Below are positions 1-10,856 of a DNA stretch of 64,000 bases, in pieces. The position numbers were made by a program, and so were the translations under genes. How positions within the stretch are numbered: the stretch's first letter is position 1; each line of letters begins with the position of its first letter. Source of the DNA: Paulownia fortunei (Eukaryota > Streptophyta > Magnoliopsida > Lamiales > Paulowniaceae); contig CM033108.1 in the NCBI GenBank assembly GCA_019321725.1, positions 4,162,001-4,226,000 on the forward strand, in the 5' to 3' direction. The notes under the pieces are model-generated. The model did no database searches and had not been told where the DNA came from. It worked only from the letters and a program-made list of their open reading frames with translations.

Positions 1-954
1 AGTTATCTTTTTGCTTGAAGAGGATATGCTGCGACTTTTTGATTTGTCAACTTGGGTGTGGCCTGACTTTTTGTTTTTATATGACTTATTCTACCAGTAT
101 CTTATTGTCTGTGAAAAAGCGCTATATTCTGTAACACAGATGAATGGCAGCAGATGAGACTGCATGCATAGATCAGCTTCTAGTTTTATAACTGCCTTCT
201 AGTTTTATCTGTCTTCGTCTCTGTTTCTCTTGTATATTCATCAAACTTGTTCAAAATTTGTTGCCATTACCCTCTAACCACCTACAAAACTCATTAAACC
301 AGCTGTACTCAGGGTATTGTTGTGGAAATCTGAGATTCCAAATGGTGAGATGAGCTGTTATCCTAATGAATCCGTCGCTGGATCATGTTGTATGAGACTT
401 GGGCACACTAGCTTTCCACCTCTCATGCAATTTGATTCTTGTCAATGCTTCTTTTATGGACTTTTATGTGTTGCCCTGTTTCTCCAGATCCTGAGTTAAT
501 CAAGCCACCGTGACCATGTAGCCACCGTCACTTCCATATTTATTATCTCATCAATGGCTTGAATTGAGTATAGAGTAGCTACTCTTGCATTTGTGGTCAG
601 ATCAACAAGTAATTATGTTCTATCACTCTATTGGAGCTTTAATGCATGCCAAGATAGGTGACTTCGTCCTTTCTGTTATTATTATGGTTGGAGTGTTTTT
701 GTTTTTATTGTTTATCATCACTTTCTGTGGCATGCCTTGGATTGCACATTTGCTTTTGTTTGATAACAATGTTATGCCTTAGATTGCACAGTTGCATCTG
801 TCTTCGCTTGAATATTGTTATAATTGCCGCCAATATAAATAAACAAACAAGAAGCATCGCTTTTATCTGGTTTGTGAAGCTTGATATCTGCCATGTGCTT
901 GATGACTTATGTACTGAGAATTGTGACTATGTTTTAAGAACTTTTCTCTTGCAG
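1..954 (+). other. Intron sequence of the LAZ1-like gene
   Basis: The first coding exon visible downstream begins right after a TTGCAG acceptor at 951-954. I found no stretch here that encodes the preceding part of a DUF300 protein, so this is read as intron whose donor and upstream exons lie off the left edge. The open frames seen here do not resemble any protein I know. Confidence 0.6.
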
Positions 955-1668
955 GGTGTTTTGGTTTTTCTTGCTGCAAAGTCTGGATTAATAAAGGATA
1001 CTAAGGAAGCTGCAGAGTTTCAAAATTTTATAATCTGTGTTGAGATGCTTATTGCTGCTATTGGGCATCTTTATGCCTTCCCCTATAAAGAGTATGCTGG
1101 TGCAAATATCGGTGCAAATCATGGCTTCACTGCAAGCCTTGCACACGCTTTGAAATTAAATGACTTTTACCATGATACAGTACACCAGGTAAAGGGTGCA
1201 ATTTAAATCATATGTTTACTCTGGACGTGGACTTCCTTGGAGTCCAATTCATGTTTTCTTGTTACAAGGATTCTCATTATCTGCATATTCAATTTCATAC
1301 AGTTTGCGCCAACCTACCATGATTACGTGCTCTACAATCCTAGTGACGGTGATGATGGAGCAAGGAAGTACAGGGCACGGACTTTTGTCCCAACTGGCCC
1401 AGAAATGGATACAGTTAGAAGAAACAAAAACATGTTTGGAAACAAGTTGGAAGACATACAATTATCTAGTCTATCATCTTCAGGTAGTAGCAGTCCTGAA
1501 AATTCTGGCGCAACACCCGATACTGTGAAATCAGAGGCAGTGAACTCTTCATTGCTCATGGATGCATCAAATACTGTCTCTGTGCCTTATGATCTTTCCC
1601 TCATTGATATAGACATGTCTAATTACCCAGCAAAAGTGCCTGCAGCTAATGAAGCTGGGACAAGGTGA
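955..1668 (+). CDS. LAZ1-like DUF300 / organic solute transporter alpha family protein, C-terminal part
   Basis: This is the 3' end of a multi-spanning membrane protein of the DUF300 (OST-alpha/TMEM184/LAZ1) family. Exons are 955-1188 and 1303-1668, joined by a GT-AG intron; both are phase 0 and give about 199 residues plus a TGA stop. The first exon carries the last transmembrane stretches, starting GVLVFLAAKSG and including FQNFIICVEMLIAAIGHLYA followed by FPYKEYAGAN. The second opens with FAPTYHDYVLYN, typical of the plant family, and then runs into a Ser-rich polar tail with no further membrane segment. Plant members act at the tonoplast or endomembranes; Arabidopsis LAZ1 is linked to vacuolar integrity and brassinosteroid signalling, and the closest relative is likely a LAZ1-homolog 2 type. 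The N-terminal part and promoter lie upstream of the window. The family is sure, the exact ortholog is not. Confidence 0.88.
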
Positions 1669-2316
1669 CACGTATGAATTGTAGAGCATCTGAACATCCT
1701 GTATGTTCCTTTTCTTTCGACATTAGATTGTTGTCTCCATCACTAGAGTTGCTGACACTAGGATTTGTACATTTAGGTGAAAACGTGTTTGACATTTTCT
1801 TATAGTCACAGAAATTAAAATGTTGGTTGAGCATAATATCTTTTGATGCCATTTGTGTATAGTAGATGCAAACTCCACTCTCGGTGTGTCACTGTATTAA
1901 ACATGAGGTCATTATTGTACATGAAATGAATTTCAGGGGTTTGTGTTGTTATATAATGGTGCTAACTCAATTCTTCTTGCTTTTGTTTGATGGATATTTT
2001 TGTTACCCTACAGTTTTTTTTTTTGGTGAATGAGAAAGGAATATGCCCTCTTTTATACCTTTGTTTGAATTTCTCTACAGTCTTCGGCCAGTCGTTTGTT
2101 ATATGCAGTTCTTGTGTGGTATTAGAGAAGATGATATGTACTCTTTGCTCAATTACTTGTACCCGTAGACCTTAGATTGCTTATTTTTGATTTATGCTTT
2201 TCATGAGAAGTATTAATGAGTAAGAGTGAGATCTAAATTTATTAAGATTGCAAGAAAACAACCCCACTAGCCAGCAACCGAGAGGAGTTAAGGAAGAAGA
2301 GTTTCTGATAGATGTC
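1669..2316 (+). other. 3' UTR and downstream flank of the LAZ1-like gene
   Basis: T-rich sequence without coding potential follows the stop codon. It probably holds the 3' UTR (several AATAAA-like and T-rich stretches before about 1960). No further gene is seen. Confidence 0.4.
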
Positions 2317-2550
2317 TCATGAGTTATCCCATGTTATAAAAACATAGTAATTACTGAAAGATTAGTTTGAAGATGCGTTTGTTCTTCTTCTTCATGAGTT
2401 ATCCCATGTTATAAAAACATAGTAATTACTGCAAGATTAGTTTCTAGGTATGTTTGTTTTTCTTCTTCTTCTTCAGATGTCTCATGAGTTATCCCGTGTT
2501 ATATAAACATAGTAATTACTGCAAGATTAGTTAGAAGGTGCGTTTGTTCT
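2317..2550 (+). repeat. Three-copy tandem minisatellite
   Basis: Three head-to-tail units begin at 2317, 2392 and 2482, each starting TCATGAGTTATCCC and containing CATAGTAATTACTG. Units differ by a few substitutions and by the length of a CTT run at the junctions. They lie between the LAZ1-like gene and the small gene at 3.47 kb. Confidence 0.85.
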
Positions 2551-2990
2551 TGTTGTTGTTGTTTTTCTTTTTACTTTTAATTTTTTATTTTGGTGGTGGG
2601 GTATCATCATATTGATGGTTGAGACTATGCTTGTTTGTGTTTTTTAAATATTTTTATTCTTTCAAAATATTTTTTCAAAACGTTCAAAACACCTTAAAAC
2701 ATTCTCTAACATAATTTGTTAGTAGTCCTTATTAAGATATATTTATATGTCATGATATCATATTAATTGGTAAATTCATTGGCAAAAAAATATTTTCTTA
2801 ATGAATATAGCATATGTGAAAAAAATGCACACACATGCTCACTAATTATTATTTTATAATTGAAAAGTCTCACCTAATTGTTCAAATTCACATGTACCCT
2901 TTACATTTGACATTATATTAGTATCAAAGTCATAATGTCTAATAAGTTCACAATAATTGTACATACTACAAAAATATACTTAAAGATTTC

Positions 2991-3008
2991 AATCGTTTTT
3001 CCACGTGT
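2991..3008 (+). promoter_or_regulatory. G-box 18-mer, copy 1
   Basis: The motif AATCGTTTTTCCACGTGT contains the palindromic G-box CACGTG at 3002-3007, a binding core for bHLH and bZIP factors. An exact second copy lies 211 bp downstream. Confidence 0.5.
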
Positions 3009-3201
3009 AACATTATAAAGTCACGATGTCCCGTGTAGAGTCATAATAGTCAGCATAATAAATTATGGCCAATCTTCTGTCAACTCTTCTTTTTGATTTT
3101 TTAATAGTTAAAAGAAATTTAAAAGGTAATCGACATAACAATCAAGACCTTGATGTAAAATAATTTAGACCCAGAAAAGAATTCTAGAAAAACCAAGGCA
3201 A

Positions 3202-3219
3202 AATCGTTTTTCCACGTGT
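3202..3219 (+). promoter_or_regulatory. G-box 18-mer, copy 2
   Basis: This is an exact repeat of the 18-mer at 2991-3008, with CACGTG at 3213-3218, about 130 bp upstream of the TATA box of the following gene. Regulation by light, ABA or PIF-like factors is an inference from the G-box alone. Confidence 0.5.
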
Positions 3220-3344
3220 TAAATTTTCTTCCAGAAGTCAAAGAAAAAATAAAACAAGACAAAAAATAAAAAAATAATTAATAATAAAAATCCAAACTCA
3301 AGACCAATACTTGAAAGCCATCATAAAAGCCCACCAATCCCTTT

Positions 3345-3350
3345 TATATA
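3345..3350 (+). promoter_or_regulatory. TATA box of the 3.47 kb gene
   Basis: TATATA in the context CTTTTATATACCC, followed by a C-rich stretch typical of a transcription start and leader, lies 123 bp upstream of the ATG at 3468. Confidence 0.65.
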
Positions 3351-3467
3351 CCCTTCCCCGTCTCCCTCCTCACTCCATCCCATCCCCCACGCCCACCCCC
3401 ACCCCCACACAGACACACACTTTTCTGTCTCTAAAACAATACATACATACGTGGTGTATGTATAGCC

Positions 3468-3818
3468 ATGGCACTCAACTATGCTAGTACGGGGCCAGCA
3501 TACTTGTTCAGAAACGAGATGGGGTACACAGAGCTGGAGAAAAGGCAGCTGTTCTTGAGAAGCTACCAGTTCTCCAGGAAGCAGAGTGTGGCTGAGAGAA
3601 TCAAGAAATCTTTCTTCAGAGTGAAAAAGGTGATCTGGGTTCGGTTCAGATCAGCAAGAAAGCTGAGGAAGATGCTGTGGTTGAACCTCAAGAATGGCTT
3701 CTTTTTCACCAGCAGGAGGAAGAGGGTTTTTCTACGCCTCCATAACTACAATAATAATTACTGTTACCATGGTGGTTCTTCAAGAGGAAGTTCTTGCCAA
3801 TTTTCTTGTTTCTGGTAG
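3468..3818 (+). CDS. Small basic conserved plant protein, function unknown
   Basis: Single-exon gene of 116 residues starting MALNYASTGPAYLFRNEMGY. The start is the first ATG after the TATA box, in good context (GCCATGGC). The N-terminal half carries a motif I associate with a small family of uncharacterised plant proteins: GYTELEKRQLFLRSYQFSRK, then a strongly basic stretch (residues about 42-82) with VKKVIWVRFRSARKLRKMLW. The C-terminus is low complexity, rich in Asn, Ser, Gly and Arg, and ends CQFSCFW. There is no signal peptide or clear membrane segment; the Lys/Arg content suggests nucleic-acid or membrane contact, but that is inference. The TATA box, leader and coding composition all support a real gene. 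Function is not known to me. Confidence 0.8.
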   Translation: MALNYASTGPAYLFRNEMGYTELEKRQLFLRSYQFSRKQSVAERIKKSFFRVKKVIWVRFRSARKLRKMLWLNLKNGFFFTSRRKRVFLRLHNYNNNYCYHGGSSRGSSCQFSCFW

Positions 3819-4016
3819 GATAATTTTATTTTTCTTTTTCTTTTTATTTTCTAATATACTTCTTCTTTAATTTAGTTTTTTTTTTTTTTTGAAAAAAAGA
3901 ATTATTTGATTTGGAATTGATGTAGCAACCAGTTATTGGGGGTTTCAAAGTCCAGTATGGTGTCTTTAATTATATCCTTTTTATGCTGACACTATCTGAA
4001 TTTGCCACAGCAGTTG

Positions 4017-4037
4017 GTGTGTGTGTGTGTGTGTGTG
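4017..4037 (+). repeat. (GT)n microsatellite
   Basis: A GT dinucleotide run of about 21 bases downstream of the small basic protein gene. Confidence 0.9.
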
Positions 4038-4148
4038 AAATTTATAACAAGTAGGCTAATGATGTGTGGTCCTCCCTTTGAACAAGAATCAAGAATGAAA
4101 GAAGGTTCTATTCGATTTTAATATACTTGGATCCAGACAAATGCATGT

Positions 4149-4210
<62 letters not shown>
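4149..4210 (+). repeat. Compound (AC)n(AT)n microsatellite
   Basis: An AC run of about 20 bases passes directly into an AT run of about 40 bases. The reading frame crossing it is only repeat translation. Confidence 0.95.
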
Positions 4211-4216
<6 letters not shown>

Positions 4217-5714
4217 TATATTTATTTTTTGGTTGTGACATAAAAAAGAAGTTAGTTTTAGGATATAATCAATGTGGGAAATACCTTCTTTTTTTTAAAA
4301 AAAAGAAATGTATACTGATCTCATGTGGCAAAAGATCATCTTATGTATTTTTTGAGAGAACATTATCAATATTAATGTAAAAGGTGGTTTCACAGGTCTT
4401 CATTGCACCAAGAAAATTCATTTCACCATGAAAATATATGGAAAAAAATTTCATTGGCAACATAACCTGAAAGGAAGTACATTGAAAAGTGATGACCCCA
4501 TGAAATATTTAATAATTATTACCACTGATTATTTTGCATTAGTGGTAATAACAATTATAGCTGATTTGTCTTTATAATCCAGATCAACGCATGGCTTCAA
4601 GAATTAAAATCAGATTAACATATGCCAACTGCAAACATCTCGAATTGATTTACTTTTATTTATGTTTCAAATAGATTATCTTTGTGCTTTATGGTACCCC
4701 TATGTAGGAGTTAATCTTAAGTGGTTTCAAGATCACTTAATCTCTAGACATCTCAATCGACCATGAAAATGCAATGCTTCCTCATAAGAATATTTACTCG
4801 GTGCCTTTGCTAAGAAAAGGTGCCATGGCAATTAGGGACGAAGCCATGATGCGGGTAAGAATGATCGTCCATTCTCAACTCTATATAATCTTAACAAATT
4901 CTACATATAAATTTATTAAATTGTAAAATTTTATTTTCTATAAATAATAAAATTGCGTGTATAAAATATGATCGAAAATATTTTTTTTATCATTATGTAA
5001 AAAAATTAAATCTGTCCCCAGACTTGGAATTTCTAACTGTACCAAGGTATAGGTTAGGGGGAAGAGCACACCATTCTTGATTTGATCACTTTTAGGTTAG
5101 GGAAGGCTGGTTTGAACTTTGAATAGAACGCTGATTAAAAGACCAGGAGACCTGAATTCGCATTGGGTTTTACATAAAGTCCATTATTCATTCATACCTC
5201 AAAAAACGTGAATCCAAAGTATGGAAAAAGAGGATATATAATAAATGTCACACGGAATCGTGACTCAAAAGGCACGACTTTTACTTTACATGTACAGTTT
5301 GTTACTGTTTGAAAAATAGAAAGGTACCTACCACAAAATCCTCTGGTGTAGATTCTTGGTGTGGATAATGTCATTATTTTTCTCACAAATTAATTAAAAA
5401 TTATACATGGTGTGAATATATAATAATTTATTTAAAATGTTGTATGCTGCCCATTGATGTTGATTTTGGTAGAATAAATTGAAATGTATTTACTGGAGAT
5501 GTTTGTTCCACCCGAGTATAAGTGTATTTCAATTAATTCTTGCTATTACATCCAATTTGAAGCAATTAATGTAATATCTATATATATATATATATATATA
5601 TATAAACATATATACATGTATATTATTATGTGAAAAAATAGAATATAAGAAATCTTAAACACTAAACAGAAAACATGGATACAGAAAACATGGATACGAG
5701 ATTTTTTAATGTCG

Positions 5715-5763
<49 letters not shown>

Positions 5764-8209
5764 ATTCTTGTTATTACATCATTACATATTATATATATTA
5801 ATTAATAATTAATTACAAAATTATAAGCAATAACAAAATAACAAAGTCATATAAATAACATAAATATCTACATATTTAATATGATTTGATGGTAAAATTT
5901 TATGAGACCTTAATTTTAATCACTTGGCCGTAAATTTTATATATATAAATATGTCATATTTGACATATTTAATCTCATTACTTTCCAGCTGGTAATTTGT
6001 AACACAGCTTGGACAGCACTTCTTGGGATTGTAAAAAAGTCAAAAGAAAAGAATGAAAAATCCCTTTCTGTAAATGGCAAACAAAATAAAGGAAAAAAAA
6101 AAACCTTTTATGGATATAAACAGTAATATCCAGCTAATAAAAGTAGTTTTCAGTTTACCCTTGACTTTGAAAAGAGAGGTAAAAACAGTTGAACATGCTA
6201 AGTGAGATGCAAGAAATATTATTATTGCCTTTACTTTGACTTCAAAGCAATACTTTTAACTATTTGATGACAGTGATTGGGGCCCTTTGAATCATAGCTT
6301 TACTTAAACTAATGATTTTTTAATGGCGTTTGGATCAGATCAATGATGTATTAGATCAGACTGTCAAGGATCTGCTTGCATTTTTATTGTAATCTTGTAA
6401 TCAATCATATATTATGCATTTTATATATAATTATTTTTAAATAGATATTTTAAAAAATGTTTTATAAATATTGTGTAATATAATATTTAATATAAAATTA
6501 TAATAAAATATTCAAATTGACTGTCACCAATATTCTTCATTATTATTATTATTATTGTTGTTATAACTATGATTTGGGGAATGCTGACAGTGACAACCCT
6601 ATCTTGAATTTATTCCCAATTTATGCATATATTGTCAAGTTGAATTTTAATCATTTTTTTTAGTGAAATGGTTTTAGATGTAAACTTAAAATCTCGGTGA
6701 TTCAATAATTCAGTATAAAGAAAGAATTGAATCAAATAATGGAACATACAAGCATAAAAAGTCCCAACTCTACTCGTTTCTCTTCTTAATTCATTTACAA
6801 TCTTCTATTACAAATTATATTGTATTTTTTATTATATTATATTAATTATCCAACTTATATAAAATTTTATTAGTAAAATATAAATATACTCGTTGCTACA
6901 ATTAATACAATGTAATATATTTCTTCAAACTGATTTATTGCCGTTTCTATAAGATTAGAACAATTTAATTTTTTAGAATATTTTTAGTTTTAATCTTTTT
7001 ACCGTTGTTGAAGGCAGAGTAGAACATGCATGCTGCATTCTTTAATTATGATCAACTTGGTCACATGTATCCCATATTACTATATGGTTAATGTTTTAGA
7101 ATTGGTAGGAATGTGAAATTCTAGGTAGATTAGTGATAAGTACAAGGATTAAAAAAATGGATTGGCCCAAAATGAGTTGACCATTCGAGGCAAAATTAAT
7201 TGTCTTGATTCAAAGTAATACAACCTACAAAGCAAGAAGGGATGCTTAAGTAGCAAGAATTGATTAATTAGTAATTAATCCAATATAAACACCTGAATTA
7301 ATCTTCATTAGTGAATTTTGTTCCAAGGAGTCATTGTTAGAAGATTGTTGAACTATGAGATATTTAGTACAATAGTGATTGTGATTATCTTGAATCTAGA
7401 ATTTTAGTACCTCCTAAAAAATGACATTGTTTGAAGCTAACTTTAATTGTGCTTTACTTAAAAAAATAAATTGATGTGTATAAAAATTAGGATAAAATAA
7501 TTTCATATTTTTTGATGCAATTTATACCATGAATCCATATTCTTATTTTTGATTTTCAAGATGCAAAAAACATAGTTTTAGCAGAAGCGTTGAGTTTTCT
7601 CGACGTTCAAGTCAAAAAATCGATTTCGTAGGAAATATTAAGATAATTTCTAGTGATTTAGATGAAATAAAACCATATCTCATTCCATAGAGGAGAGATT
7701 TAATCATATTGTAAGGTTAATTGTCTTGTATAATATATCTTATTTTTCTTGATATGAAATATTCTAGAAAATTTTCTTTTCAAGAATTGTATGTATAGAA
7801 AACTCTTGTAATTGTTGTTCTAAAATAATTTATATCGATATTCACAACGAGCGTGTTATAGTATGACCTAGACCTAGTATATCCCAACTTAGGTCAGCGT
7901 ATTCATCAAGTAAATCTGTTCGAGTCAATTACTTGGGACGAAATATCAAAATTTGTATTTAGTCTTACATTAATCTAGGATTGAGGGTATTAAGCATAGG
8001 CTGAAATCATGGGCATTAGCACAAATCTTCAAGGATAATTTGAGCTCTAATTATGTGTAATTGATTAAAGATAGGGCAACTAAAACTAAATTATTGGCCA
8101 AAGCAAATTGCACTTAAAGATCCATAAAGAGCTTAAAGACAGTGGCAACATGCAAAGTATTTTTACCCTACCACTCAAGAGCAAAGCTAAAATCCTTTTA
8201 AAAATATAT
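4211..8209 (+). other. Gene-poor AT-rich intergenic stretch
   Basis: About 4 kb with no supported gene. It contains TA/AT microsatellites near 5579-5604 and 5717-5760 and a short ATT run near 6539-6555. No reading frame here has codon use or motifs suggesting a protein. Confidence 0.6.
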
Positions 8210-8868
8210 GGTAAAATACAATTTGCCCCCTGAACTATGAGGAATATAAAAAATACCCCTCAAATTGTTGATGCATACACTTAAGCCCTTGCCATTTTGT
8301 TTCCGTTAAAGATGCCCTCACGAGATGTTGATGTGGCGATATAGTTTATCTCAGGACCAAAATACCCTCAGTAGAAACATAATAAGAGAAAAGTATAGTA
8401 CCCTTTATCCCTTCAACTATATCTCATATTACACTTACCCTCCTAAACTATAAGAAATATACAATTCACCCGCTATCATTTGGTGTATACTTGAAAGGGG
8501 CAGAATATACTTGTTGAGTTGAAAAGTGTTTCTTTCTTTTTAAGAAAAAGAAAACTAAAATAATGAAAAAGATAATACAAATGTTAACTAGGAAATAAAG
8601 ATAAAAAGTACCATAATAAAATGCAAAACAAAAAACATTTTTATCTTCAAAATAATTTTTAAAACAACTAAATATTTTTTCAAAAAAAAAAAAAAAAAAA
8701 CCACCACTATTGTCAACAAAATACAACATCCTCTAAATTACCACCATGCTAGCTAGCCACCTCTACTCCCAAAATACATGAACACAAACAATAATAGAGT
8801 TTAGAACATTTTACATGAATTAGAACATTCAAATCATTGCAATCTGATTAATTTGATTTAGGAGTAGG

Positions 8869-8904
<36 letters not shown>

Positions 8905-9386
8905 AATGAAAATTACAAAAAGGAAAAATGAGTAAGCTCATACTTCTTGTTTAAATATTATTCTTTAAAAAAAAAAACAGTAAGTAAAAAAAAAGAACAC
9001 GATTGTGAAAAGGAGGTGAACAAAAAATATATTCTATACTAATATTACTAATATCTTTGAAATAATCAACTAATTATTATTTTCAACCTATCAAGAAAAA
9101 GGCCCGACCAAAAGAAAAAGGGAAAATGGAAACTACATTTTTTATAATAGTATATAATAATGGAATGCTATGGGACATATAATGAGTTTGTTTTTAAGGG
9201 TATTAATGGCTAACCATGTTTAAATGAGCGTATTTTACTTTAGTAAATTGACTTTAGTCATTAACACCGTTAATGGTGTTTTTGGTTGACCGTTAGTTTC
9301 AAGGGGCAAGGTACATGCTTTGATGGTTCGAGTGGGTTTTTTTATCACATGGTCTATAGTTCAGGGATGCAAATTGTATTTTACCT
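8210..9386 (+). mobile_element. Mutator-like nonautonomous element with TIRs and a 9-bp target duplication
   Basis: The left end GGTAAAATACAATTTGC (from 8210), followed by CCCTGAACTAT, is matched in inverted orientation at the right end (about 9345-9385). The sequence AAAATATAT flanks both sides (8201-8209 and 9387-9395). A 9-bp duplication is the hallmark of Mutator-like insertion. The interior (about 1.18 kb) has no transposase and contains homopolymer and AT runs. Near 8398-8490 a second TIR-like stretch (CCCTCCTAAACTATAAG) suggests a nested or rearranged terminal piece. The exact right boundary is uncertain by one base. Confidence 0.75.
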
Positions 9387-10411
9387 AAAATATATTACTT
9401 TGCTGGGCTATCCTTTCCACCCGTTTTTTTTTTTTTGTCACTAATAAAGCATTTAATCCCTGCTTATTCAGGATTGATGGAGCATCTAATGCTTTTTTTA
9501 TTTTTTTTTCTTATTTATTTTCCCCAACTTTCAGTGAAGGAGTTATTTCTTTCTTTTTCTTTTTTATAGGTTTTCTTGGGGTTAGATATTAGTGGATTTT
9601 TTTTGTTATTTTCTTTTCTTTTCTTTTCTTTTTTGGGGGGTGGGGGGTGATGTTGTGTCTAAGCTCCAACCTCAAAGGTATTAGCAGTTTAAATTAGAAA
9701 ATGAGTCAGTCTGAATATATTAATGGTTGGGCATTGAGAAGAAGTCTATTATATGAAAAGGGCTAGAAATTCCAGAAATTAGGTTCGAGGTTTTTTAGTA
9801 ACTTACCAAATAATGTAAATTGATTTTCAACAAATTATCTTGTCTCGCAGAAAGTAGATTGGAGTTATATTATATTCAATATACGTGTATTGGGTGTTTG
9901 AATTTATATTTTAATATTTTATTTAATAAAAAAATAGAATATTCGACAACACATACATCGTAATCATCGACGTTTGACAATGTAAAATAAGCAATTTTTG
10001 GTGTTTTTGGCAGGCTAAGGTTCAATGGCTGCAATTGAATCTTCATTAGTCATTATCATACCAAAATTATAGTTACTTGAAAACAATGAAAAGGTAATGA
10101 AGACTGCATCAGAGAAGGGGCTTTCACTATTTGTCTCATCTGTTGATGGAATAATAAAAGCATTAATTAAAAGAAATTTTCATTAAAATATGAAATTAGG
10201 TAAGTTAGGTGAAATGTAACTGAGAATCTCATCAAGGCATAGAAAATGAACTAACCAGCTAATATAGTGCGGTTGCATGAGTTTGATGCAAACATAAGTT
10301 TTGGACAATGTCTTGTAAATGTTATATGTGTCCGATTCTGATGATAGAATTCAAGAAATATGAGTTGTTCAAAACAGATAACTTAGAATTCAAAAAAGCT
10401 CTTTAAATCAA
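9387..10411 (+). other. Intergenic, nothing recognised
   Basis: T-rich low-complexity sequence, including TTTTC repeats around 9609-9632 and a G-run near 9635-9648. No gene or clear element end is seen. Confidence 0.5.
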
Positions 10412-10856
10412 TGTTTTCATATCCGCAAATGTGACCAATCCGATTTTGTTAAAATTAACGGTTTAACCGGCGGTCGAATCGGTTTAATGAAAATTAATTA
10501 TATTTTTTTATTTTATTATATAAAATAATAATATAATAGATTAATTGTTATGTAATACATTTTGATTTTAAATAAATAAATAGCTACATAAAAACACATA
10601 TAACAAAACACAAAATTCAAATAATCACATAAATATAACAAAATATCAAATTTAAACATTTATAAAAATTAAAAACAAAAAATAAAAAAAAAACATTAAA
10701 ACCGGTCAAATCGGTTTTAGCCGATTTTGACCGATTTTGGGCGATTTTGACTGGTTAAACCGATCAAAATGATTTTGAGGCCTAATTGGAGCGGACCGAC
10801 CTCCGGTTCCCAATTGAACCGATTGAACCGACCGATCCAATTCGATTTTAACAACA
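10412..10856 (+). mobile_element. Nonautonomous TIR repeat, family R1, copy A
   Basis: This 445-bp repeat begins TGTTTTCATATCCG and ends in the inverted partner (reverse complement TGTTGTTAAAATCG). Both outer parts are rich in AACCGGTC/ACCGATC-type motifs and surround an AT-rich core with a conserved AATTATATTTTTTTATT stretch. Related copies lie at 20368-20798 (same orientation) and at 40985-41401 and 52650-53012 (opposite orientation). It has no coding capacity, consistent with a MITE-like element. I could not identify a target-site duplication. Confidence 0.75.

Larger units (their letters stand above)
2551..3344 (+). other. Upstream region of the small basic protein gene
   Basis: AT-rich, no reading frame of interest. 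It holds two identical G-box-containing 18-mers (listed separately) and leads into the TATA box of the gene at 3468. Confidence 0.5.

Noticed and set aside
301..335. GGTATTGTTGTGGAAATC after a CAG at 310 as an alternative LAZ1-like exon
   Set aside because: It resembles the start of the 955 exon for four residues only and meets a TGA at once.
317..1206. Open frames in the first kilobase as separate genes
   Set aside because: Only the part from 955 matches the DUF300 family; the earlier codons cross a clear TTGCAG splice acceptor and read through intron sequence.
4141..4380. 79-residue frame rich in His-Thr and Ile-Tyr
   Set aside because: It is translation of the AC/AT microsatellite.
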